A stretch of 36,282 nt of DNA, taken from a bacterium (GTDB lineage Bacteria; Gemmatimonadota; Gemmatimonadetes; Gemmatimonadales; Gemmatimonadaceae). A program made the position numbers and the translations under genes. The notes beneath the pieces were generated by a model. It was not told the DNA's origin. It did not search any database and saw nothing but the letters and a program-made list of their open reading frames with translations. This document shows positions 30,458 through 36,282 of this stretch, piece after piece; the stretch's first letter is position 1; the number at the start of each line of letters is the position of its first letter. Where the stretch lies: NCBI GenBank assembly GCA_021813725.1, contig JAKAJN010000018.1, forward strand, positions 1 to 36,282, read 5' to 3'.

Positions 30458-30875
30458 GGATCAACTGGCTGCGGACCAGCGAGGGCGACCGCACTCGCGC
30501 CGTCTGCAGGCGTGGCAAGAGGGTGGCGTGGCCAGGGGCGCGTGACATCACGAGGATGCCCCCGCCCCGACGCACAACAGTCGGTGTCATACCCTCCAGG
30601 CGCGCAATCGTCCACGCGACGGCCGCCCGAAGCACGTGGCCAAACAGAGCCGCTGCGGAGTGCAGCGCCCTGACGGCACGGTTCGGGACAGTACGGCCTC
30701 GCTTGCGATCGGGCATCAACAGCTCCGCCAGACGCCTGGGTGATAGGCTCCGCAGGCCGCGGTCGCCGGCCTGCGAAGGGTACTTCTGCGGGACGAACCC
30801 GCTGCGCGCAGGGTAACCGCGCGGAGACGGCGATGCAAGCTCAGGCGCCGCGGACGGGAAACAGGGAAACTCTGT
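30458..30875. other. 418-base spacer upstream of the RNase gene, no supported gene
   Basis: This stretch lies between the acyl-CoA dehydrogenase stop and the RNase E/G start, both on the minus strand. It holds several hairpins: the 9-bp stem at 30751-30775, and GCGGG (30788-30792) with CCCGC (30798-30802). No known riboswitch, 6S, SRP or RNase P consensus is recognised on either strand. A minus-strand open frame at 30381-30719 lacks family features and overlaps the RNase start. The region may be the terminator of the upstream gene plus a long 5' leader of the RNase mRNA. Confidence 0.5.
30751..30775. terminator. Hairpin in the spacer after the acyl-CoA dehydrogenase gene
   Basis: CGCAGGCCG (30751-30759) pairs with CGGCCTGCG (30767-30775) around a 7-base loop. 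It could terminate the acyl-CoA dehydrogenase transcript about 100 bases after its stop, or be part of the leader of the RNase gene. No U tract follows on the minus strand. Confidence 0.35.
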
Positions 30876-32093
30876 TTACGCCCCGATTTCCCGCAGCATC
30901 TGCCGCGAGACCACCACCCGCTGGATCTCGCTCGTCCCTTCGCCGATCTCGCACACCTTGGCGTCGCGCATCATTCGCTCCACGGGATAGTCCTTGGTGT
31001 ACCCGTATCCGCCGTGGATCTGCACCGCCTTCGTGGTGGCGCGCATCGCCAGTTCCGAGCAGAACAGCTTGGCCATGCTCGCCTCCTTGCGGTACGGCTT
31101 GCCGTGCTGCGCGAGCCAGGCCGCGTGGTACACGAGGTGCTTGCCGGCTTCGATCTCGGTGGCCATGTCGGCCAGCTGGAACGAGACGCCCTGAAACTGG
31201 GCGATGGCCTGCCCGAACTGTCGCCGCTCGGTGCTGTAGCGCAGGGCCTGCTCCAGCGCACCCTCGGCGAGGCCGAGCGAGAGCGCGGCCACGCCCACGC
31301 GCCCGGCGTCGAGCGTCTGCATGAAGTTGACGAAGCCCCGCCCTTCCTCGCCGAGCCGGTTTTCGACCGGCACCTCGACGTCCTCGAAGATCAGCTCCCG
31401 CGTGTCGGAGGCGCGCCAGCCGAGCTTGTCCTCCTTCTTGCCGGCGCGAAACCCCTTCATCACCGGCAGGTCGTCGCGATGTCCGATGCCCACGCGACGC
31501 GCGCTTTCGAGGTCGCACGTCTCCTTGGTCAGGATGAACGACGTGATCCCCTTGGTGCCCCGTGCGGGATCGGTGACCGCCGTGACGAGGAAGACCTCAC
31601 CCACGCCACCGTGCGTGATGAAGCGCTTGGTGCCGTTGAGCACGTAGCGGTCGCCGCGGCGCTCGGCCGTGGTGCGGGTACCGCCGGCGTCGCTTCCCGC
31701 CCCCGGCTCGGTGAGGCCGAAGCCACCGATCACCGCCCCCGACGCGAGCAGTGGGACGTAGCGTGTCTTCTGCTCGGGCGTGCCGAAGTGCACGATGGGC
31801 GACGTGCCGAGCGTGGTGTGGGCGGAGATGGTGATGGCGTGCGACGCACACACCTTCGCCATTTCGTGAATGGCAATCGTGTACGCCAGCGTGTCGAAGC
31901 CGGCGCCGCCCAGCTCTTCGGCCCACGGAATGCCCAGGAGGCCGAGATCGGCCATTCCCTTCACGGTCGCCCACGGGAACTCCTGAGTCTCATCGTGGCG
32001 GGCCGCGATCGGCGCGACCTCATCCCGGGCAAAGGCGCGGACCATCTCACGCACGGCGAGGTGGGATTCGGTGAAGTAGAGATGATCGTCCAT
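30876..32093 (-). CDS. Acyl-CoA dehydrogenase (short-chain/butyryl-CoA type)
   Basis: A 405-residue FAD enzyme that forms a 2,3-double bond in acyl-CoA and passes electrons to electron-transfer flavoprotein. It has [14 protein letters not shown] and [13 protein letters not shown] for FAD and substrate, the [21 protein letters not shown] segment, [21 protein letters not shown], the [21 protein letters not shown] signature and the catalytic Glu in [12 protein letters not shown] 15- to 20-residue insertion ([19 protein letters not shown]) lies before the second beta-domain motif. The ATG is preceded directly by a 7-bp repeat array and has no ribosome binding site. The exact substrate chain length is not determined. 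Confidence 0.95.
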   Translation of the reverse strand: MDDHLYFTESHLAVREMVRAFARDEVAPIAARHDETQEFPWATVKGMADLGLLGIPWAEELGGAGFDTLAYTIAIHEMAKVCASHAITISAHTTLGTSPIVHFGTPEQKTRYVPLLASGAVIGGFGLTEPGAGSDAGGTRTTAERRGDRYVLNGTKRFITHGGVGEVFLVTAVTDPARGTKGITSFILTKETCDLESARRVGIGHRDDLPVMKGFRAGKKEDKLGWRASDTRELIFEDVEVPVENRLGEEGRGFVNFMQTLDAGRVGVAALSLGLAEGALEQALRYSTERRQFGQAIAQFQGVSFQLADMATEIEAGKHLVYHAAWLAQHGKPYRKEASMAKLFCSELAMRATTKAVQIHGGYGYTKDYPVERMMRDAKVCEIGEGTSEIQRVVVSRQMLREIGA

Positions 32094-32099
32094 GGGCAG

Positions 32100-32141
32100 A
32101 CGGAAGACGGGAGACGGGAGACGGGAGACGGGAGACGGGCG
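32100..32141. repeat. 7-bp tandem repeat (ACGGGAG), six units
   Basis: ACGGAAG, four exact ACGGGAG units and ACGGGCG fill almost the whole gap between the U32-family gene (stop at 32151) and the acyl-CoA dehydrogenase ATG (32093). On the minus strand the array reads into the place where a ribosome binding site would be expected. Confidence 0.88.
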
Positions 32142-32150
32142 GTGGAGGGG

Positions 32151-34628
32151 CTACACTGCCCTCGCAAAATGACCACGGGTGTACTCATCGCCAAGGATGC
32201 CGCGCACCGCGTCGAGCGCTGGGGGCTCGCCGGCGGCGAGCGCGTCGAGCACTTGGCGATATGCTCCGATAATCTCGGCCACGCGATCCCCGCGCACGTT
32301 GAAGACGGCGCGGTAGCTGCGCACACCCGCGCGCCAGAGCCGCGGCAGGTAGTGCGAACCATCTACGGGACGCGAGTGCAGCAGCCGGTTCCGACAGGCG
32401 CTGTCCGTTGCGACCGGAAACGTGTAGCCCGTCGGGTCGGTCAGCACGACGTTGGGGTGCTTCTGCACACACAAGTCGCGGCAGGTAGTCGGCTCTCGGT
32501 CGAACGCGGCCGACAAGACGCAATGCTCGAGGTTCATTCCCTCCGGCCGGCCAAAGAGGAACACCTCGAATCCGGAGCCGGTCCATGGCGCGACGAGCTG
32601 TCCGATCTCCTCAGCCGTCAACTCGACCGACGCGGTGATCCGGCGCGCGCCCATCGCGAACAGCTCCCGCGCGGTCTGCCCGTTGAAGCAGTTTACCGCG
32701 TAATCGGCGACGACGTCGCGACCGGCGCCGCCGAGTTCCGCAACCAAGCCGAGGTGACCGCTGAGCAGTGGAAGGCCGAGGTCGAGCCACGACTGGAGCG
32801 ACCGCCGTTCCTCCGGGCGAACCACGCTTGGCGTACGCAGGCGCAGCAGGACTCCCTGCGCCGACAGCTCGGACGCCAGCGCCGCGATGCGCGAGCGCGG
32901 CGGCGCCGGGTGACGCAGGAACGGATCCACCACGATCTCGTTGGCCCCGGCGGCGGCGGCGGAGCGCGCGTCGTCGAGATCGAACACCTCGCCGACGAGG
33001 ACGCAGCGGCCAGGCGGCGCGGCAGTGGCGACATCCACCGGCACCGCGCACCGGATGCGTTCGTTCCGCTCCGCGACGACCGCTGCGTGGGCCCAGTCGC
33101 GCCGCTGGGCCAGCGACTCGGTGGCCCGCTGCCGCATGCGATTCAGCTCCGACACCGGGAGAAAGAGACCGTCGGCAAGCCCCGAGACGTCGAGCGCACC
33201 GAGGGCGAACGGCGTCTCGCCGAGCCGGCCGAACTGCTCGCGCAGCTGCGCCGCGTCCAGCGGACGCTTGCTCGCCGGAGTCAGCGGCGCGTCCGAGTGT
33301 TCCGTGACCGATTCGCCTTCGGCGGTGACGACTGCCTTCAGCGCTGCTCCCGCCGCGCCAAAGAGGCGTACGTCGAGCCGGGCGCGGCGCGGGCGTCCCT
33401 CGCCGGCCAGCGCCGCGAATGACGCACGCGCCGCCCCAAGGAGCTGCGCGTCACTCGTGCGGAAGACCTTCCAGCCTGGCGCCACGCGAATTCGCGTGGC
33501 TAGCGCTTGACGCCAGCGGCCGTCCCGCTGCTCAAGCGTGCGCACTTCGCTGACCGCGAAACCCACAGTCTCGACGTGCCCACCCTGCGGCGGCTCGAAG
33601 CCCAGTCCGTCACCGACAGCGACGGGGGTGCGCACATCCACCACGACCTCGCCCGCCTCGAAACGCTCCACGACGCCCAGCTCCAGCCCGCGATTGTCCG
33701 GCTGCGTGCGCGTGATGTACTCGCGACCGGCCCTTCCGCCGTACATCCCGCCAGTGAATCCTCGGCTGAAGATCTGCACGAGCGGCGCGGTGTCCTCGAA
33801 GGCCGGCGGCGTGAAGGTCCCGCGCGCCACCTGATCGAGCCACACACGATAGCCCTTCGTGACGGTCGCCACGTACTCCGGCTTCTTCTTTCGCCCTTCC
33901 ACCTTCAGGCAGACGATCCCGGCGTCCGCGATTTCGGCCAGATGATCGTACGCCCCGAGGTCCTTGGCGGAGATCAGGTACCCCCGATCGAGCTCCACGC
34001 GCGCATCGGCATCGGCCAGGACGTAGTCCTTGCGGCAGCTTTGCGCGCAGGATCCGCGGTTGGCGCTCCGCTCTGAGATCAGGCCGGACATGAAGCACTG
34101 CCCACTGTACGAGATGCAGAGTGCCCCGTGCACGAAGCTCTCCAGGCCGAGATCCGGCACGGCACTCCGAATCTCGCGGATATCCTCCAGTGTGTTCTCT
34201 CTCGCCAGCACCACCCGTCCGACGCCCAGCCGGCGCATCACCCGCGCCCCGCTGGCGTCGTGCACGGTCATCTGCGTCGAGCCGTGGATCTCGAGGTGCG
34301 GGTAGACCGCCTGGATCAGCCGCACGAGCCCGACGTCCTGGACAATGGCGGCGTCGATGCCGCGATCGATGCACTCGCCGAGGTACTGCAGGCACTCCTC
34401 GAGTTCCGCCGGCTTCACCAGGGTGTTGAGCGTCATATAGACACGCACGCCGTGGGCGTGCGCGACCTGACAGGCCGCCTCAAGCTCCTCGAGCGACAGT
34501 TGCGCGCCTTCGTCGCGCGCGTTGAATTTTGACGCTCCCAAGTAGACGGAGTTCGCGCCGTTGGCGACGGCGGCGCGAACGGCGTCGACGCTGCCGGCGG
34601 GAGCGAGGAGTTCAGGCGCGAAGGGCAT
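32151..34628 (-). CDS. U32-family protein (RlhA-like, with DUF3656-type region)
   Basis: An 825-residue protein. The N-terminal U32 domain begins with ELLAPAGSVDAVRAAVANGAN and carries the family signature SFVHGALCISYSGQCFMSG followed by RGSCAQSCRK. Those cysteines match the Fe-S ligands of RNA-hydroxylating relatives. The middle region (DUF3656-like) and a second barrel-like part with VNCFNGQTARELFAMGARRI and the late Cys-rich CRDLCVQKHPN and SACRNRLLHSR give the length of RlhA, which hydroxylates a cytidine in 23S rRNA in E. coli. Role in rRNA or tRNA modification is therefore likely, though peptidase activity was the historical annotation. No ribosome binding site precedes ATG 34628; a TAGCTT box lies six bases upstream. 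Confidence 0.88.
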   Translation of the reverse strand: MPFAPELLAPAGSVDAVRAAVANGANSVYLGASKFNARDEGAQLSLEELEAACQVAHAHGVRVYMTLNTLVKPAELEECLQYLGECIDRGIDAAIVQDVGLVRLIQAVYPHLEIHGSTQMTVHDASGARVMRRLGVGRVVLARENTLEDIREIRSAVPDLGLESFVHGALCISYSGQCFMSGLISERSANRGSCAQSCRKDYVLADADARVELDRGYLISAKDLGAYDHLAEIADAGIVCLKVEGRKKKPEYVATVTKGYRVWLDQVARGTFTPPAFEDTAPLVQIFSRGFTGGMYGGRAGREYITRTQPDNRGLELGVVERFEAGEVVVDVRTPVAVGDGLGFEPPQGGHVETVGFAVSEVRTLEQRDGRWRQALATRIRVAPGWKVFRTSDAQLLGAARASFAALAGEGRPRRARLDVRLFGAAGAALKAVVTAEGESVTEHSDAPLTPASKRPLDAAQLREQFGRLGETPFALGALDVSGLADGLFLPVSELNRMRQRATESLAQRRDWAHAAVVAERNERIRCAVPVDVATAAPPGRCVLVGEVFDLDDARSAAAAGANEIVVDPFLRHPAPPRSRIAALASELSAQGVLLRLRTPSVVRPEERRSLQSWLDLGLPLLSGHLGLVAELGGAGRDVVADYAVNCFNGQTARELFAMGARRITASVELTAEEIGQLVAPWTGSGFEVFLFGRPEGMNLEHCVLSAAFDREPTTCRDLCVQKHPNVVLTDPTGYTFPVATDSACRNRLLHSRPVDGSHYLPRLWRAGVRSYRAVFNVRGDRVAEIIGAYRQVLDALAAGEPPALDAVRGILGDEYTRGHFARAV

Positions 34629-34634
34629 GCGGGA

Positions 34635-34640
34635 AAGCTA
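34635..34640 (-). promoter_or_regulatory. Possible -10 box for a leaderless U32-family transcript
   Basis: On the minus strand TAGCTT is followed by six bases and the ATG at 34628. No ribosome binding site is present. The layout matches the boxes before hemH and the CDF gene; the -35 region is weak. Confidence 0.3.
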
Positions 34641-34714
34641 GCGGGTGCGGTCTTCGCGCGCCGTCTGAAACCGCCGGCCGACGTCGAGCGTACAGAGGGC
34701 AACTGGAGGGACTC

Positions 34715-35017
34715 ATGATCACGTTCCTGCTTTCCTCAGCAGTCGTCCTCGTCGGCGCCATCATGGGCTACGGCACGGCGCGCCGTTTCGTCCGCGATCG
34801 TCTCCGCTTCGTGGACGGCGCGCACAAGCCGGCCGTGCCATGGGTCGTCGGCGCCGCCGCGTTCCTGGTCGCCCTGCCCATCGTCAACCTTGTCTCGTGG
34901 CTGCCGCTGATTCATCTCGGCGGCGGTGCGGCGGCCGCGCTGGGCGCCAGCGTGGGGTTCGGCGTGAAGGCGGGCTCGCGCGACATCCGCGAGGGGCGGT
35001 ACGAACTGCACTCCTAG
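34715..35017 (+). CDS. Small membrane protein of unknown function
   Basis: A 100-residue protein with two or three membrane segments: residues about 2-20 (FLLSSAVVLVGAIMGYG), 42-62 (WVVGAAAFLVALPIVNLVSW) and a Gly/Ala-rich helix at 68-83 (GGGAAAALGASVGFGV). A basic loop (ARRFVRDRLRF) lies between the first two. It ends in a soluble polar tail. ATG 34715 is preceded by GGAGGG; the open frame extends upstream but without coding support. No family is recognised. Confidence 0.72.
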   Translation: MITFLLSSAVVLVGAIMGYGTARRFVRDRLRFVDGAHKPAVPWVVGAAAFLVALPIVNLVSWLPLIHLGGGAAAALGASVGFGVKAGSRDIREGRYELHS

Positions 35018-35076
35018 GAGCCGGCGGAAGACGCGCGACGCGATCGACGCGACCCTGTCTCCGGAGTCGTCCGGCG

Positions 35077-35241
35077 CTACTCCCGGCCGACCGGTTCCTT
35101 CCAGAATCGCAGGAACCACGCGATCAGCACGAGCCCGATTCCCGTCCATCGAAGTCCGATCTGCTCCCACCTGATTCCCGCACCAAAGCAGAGGAGTCCC
35201 GCCAACGCAAGGCTGAGCTTGATGATGGTGCGCGGTGTCAT
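35077..35241 (-). CDS. Small two-helix membrane protein, coupled to the upstream oxidoreductase
   Basis: A 54-residue protein with two hydrophobic segments (LSLALAGLLCFGAGIRW and WTGIGLVLIAWFLRFW). Its ATG overlaps the stop of the preceding gene as ATGA, so it is probably translated by coupling. The overlap and the clean hydrophobic pattern are the main support. Function is unknown. Confidence 0.6.
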   Translation of the reverse strand: MTPRTIIKLSLALAGLLCFGAGIRWEQIGLRWTGIGLVLIAWFLRFWKEPVGRE

Positions 35242-36282
35242 GCCATGCCTCCGTCGCCGGGCATCGGCGATTGCAGATCCGTGCGGAGGCAGCCGGGAAG
35301 CTCGAGCACGAAGTCGGCCCCGAGCAGTCGCGAAGGCGTCTGAAAGCCCGCCCGCACGGTTCCGTCGAGCACACGACGCGCGATGCGCGCCGCAGACTGC
35401 GCGGTCAGCGTGTAACCGTCGGGCGTTCGCAAGCGCGACTCGACGGAGCGCCCCGACGCGTCGCGAGCTTCCCCCCACAATGCGGCCTGCGACGTCGCCC
35501 GCCGCGCTGCGGTGGGCCCTGGTGGGCGGCGCGCGATGGCGGCGACCAGCCGACGGCGCACGAAGTCGGTGCGGAGCAGTGGCGCGATGAGGCGCGACAG
35601 GCGCAGCGACCGAATGGCGGAGCGCGAGAGCGCCACGTAGACCTCGACGTCGGGAATGCCCGTGCTGTGAAAGGCCGTGGACACGTCGCCCCAGGGAATC
35701 GTGACCGTGTCGTAGACAAGATCACCGAAATCCACGCGCCGAGTCTTCCAAGCGGGCGGCACGGGGACGATCCGGCCACCGCGACGCACCGCGCCCGGCC
35801 CTCCGGCGTTCTCCGCCATCGTCGTCGCTGTCCCGCGCGAGAGTCCTCCACCCCCGTGAAAGGCGAGGGTGAGCGCGGTGGCGGTCGGCAGACGGCGCTT
35901 GAGGTGCGCGGCCAGGCAGTCGCTGGGCACGACGTCGAAGCCGACGCCGGGGAGCAGCATCACTCCGGCAGCTCGCGCCTCGGCATCGCGGGCGGCGAGC
36001 AACTCAAACACGGCAATCTCACCGGTGATGTCGAGGTAGTGCACGCGATTGCGCAGACACGCGTCGGCCATCGCCCGTGCGGTTCGGAAGAACGGCCCTG
36101 CACAGTGCAGCACCACGGTGGCATCGCGCAGCAGGTGATCGAGCGCCTCCTGATCGTCGAGCGCCGCCACCCTGTACTCGAGCTGATGCTGCGTCGCGAG
36201 CGCCTTCAGGGCCTCGCCATCGCGTCCGGCAAGCACCGGCCGCACGCCGAGCGCCACACACTCGTCGAGCACCAGCCTCCCG
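35238..36282 (-). CDS. Saccharopine-dehydrogenase-like NAD(P)-binding oxidoreductase (5' end outside window)
   Basis: The frame is open to the right edge, where it reads GRLVLDECVALGVRPVLAGRD. This is the second half of a Rossmann dinucleotide fold whose glycine-rich loop lies outside the window, so GTG 36272 is not the true start. Family features are VVLHCAGPFFRTARAMADACL, VHYLDITGE, AAGVMLLPGVGFDVVPSDCLA and the GTATTMAENAGG segment. About 348 residues are visible and the C-terminus is complete. Relatives include trans-acting enoyl reductases and unassigned oxidoreductases; the substrate is not known. Confidence 0.88.
   Translation of the reverse strand, partial: GRLVLDECVALGVRPVLAGRDGEALKALATQHQLEYRVAALDDQEALDHLLRDATVVLHCAGPFFRTARAMADACLRNRVHYLDITGEIAVFELLAARDAEARAAGVMLLPGVGFDVVPSDCLAAHLKRRLPTATALTLAFHGGGGLSRGTATTMAENAGGPGAVRRGGRIVPVPPAWKTRRVDFGDLVYDTVTIPWGDVSTAFHSTGIPDVEVYVALSRSAIRSLRLSRLIAPLLRTDFVRRRLVAAIARRPPGPTAARRATSQAALWGEARDASGRSVESRLRTPDGYTLTAQSAARIARRVLDGTVRAGFQTPSRLLGADFVLELPGCLRTDLQSPMPGDGGMA

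Noticed and set aside
30381-30719. 112-codon minus-strand open frame upstream of the RNase gene
   Set aside because: It overlaps the RNase start in another frame, lacks a ribosome binding site and family features, and its codon use is unlike the neighbouring genes.
30458-30875. Known structured RNA (cobalamin riboswitch, RNase P, SRP or tmRNA)
   Set aside because: None of the conserved boxes of these RNAs was found on either strand.
27011-32141. ACGGGAG arrays considered as CRISPR
   Set aside because: Units are 7 bp with no spacers, and no cas genes are present.
31014-33422. 802-codon open frame on the plus strand
   Set aside because: It lies antisense to the acyl-CoA dehydrogenase and U32 genes, crosses the 7-bp repeat between them, has no recognisable domain and is rich in His and Arg, the mark of a high-GC shadow frame.

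Overview
This window of about 36 kb is high-GC, densely packed bacterial chromosome. The gene content (many lipoproteins and secreted proteins of a Gram-negative envelope, a complete heme pathway in one overlapping gene string, a TsdA-like diheme cytochrome, an L21-L27 operon) fits Gemmatimonadota best. That placement is inferred from gene style; no rRNA is present to prove it. Both ends are cut through genes: feoB on the left lacks its 3' part, and a saccharopine-dehydrogenase-like gene on the right lacks its 5' end.

Layout. 1-1423 (minus) is an iron-uptake operon: DtxR-family regulator, feoA, feoB, with a palindromic operator lying on the -10 box of its promoter. 1531-5244 (plus) holds a stand-alone receiver protein, a conserved membrane protein of unknown function, and a MASE1 histidine kinase with its NarL-type regulator. 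5371-7643 holds three exported proteins: a small predicted outer-membrane barrel behind a structured leader, a DUF4382-like lipoprotein and a coiled-coil lipoprotein. A repeat-rich spacer follows, with tRNA-Leu(CAA) on the minus strand.

7997-20010 is the centrepiece: hemH, then hemA-hemC-hemD-hemB-hemL-[histidine kinase-OmpR regulator]-hemE-hemN-hemG. From hemA to hemG every stop codon overlaps the next start, so ten genes are probably translated as one coupled unit. This set covers glutamyl-tRNA to protoheme by the C5 pathway and the protoporphyrin route. A two-component system is inserted in the middle with the same overlaps. With the iron-uptake operon about 6 kb away, the window supplies iron import, porphyrin synthesis and iron insertion.

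20080-21936 (minus) is an ECF sigma factor, zinc-type anti-sigma factor and Spy/CpxP-like periplasmic protein. 22056-25553 (plus) is a glycerophosphodiester phosphodiesterase and two coupled secreted amidohydrolase-fold proteins, the second apparently without metal ligands. 25634-27053 is a small coiled-coil protein and a divergent CDF metal transporter. 27153-27764 (minus) is rplU-rpmA behind an excellent sigma70-type promoter. 27906-34628 (minus) is a TsdA-like diheme cytochrome c, an RNase E/G, an acyl-CoA dehydrogenase and a U32-family protein. The right end holds two small membrane proteins and the truncated oxidoreductase.

Non-coding structure deserves attention: a 7-bp tandem repeat (ACGGGAG) at three gene boundaries that enters two coding ends and displaces a ribosome binding site, a long-range inverted repeat covering the ribosome binding site of the barrel gene, and a 415-bp spacer upstream of the RNase gene.
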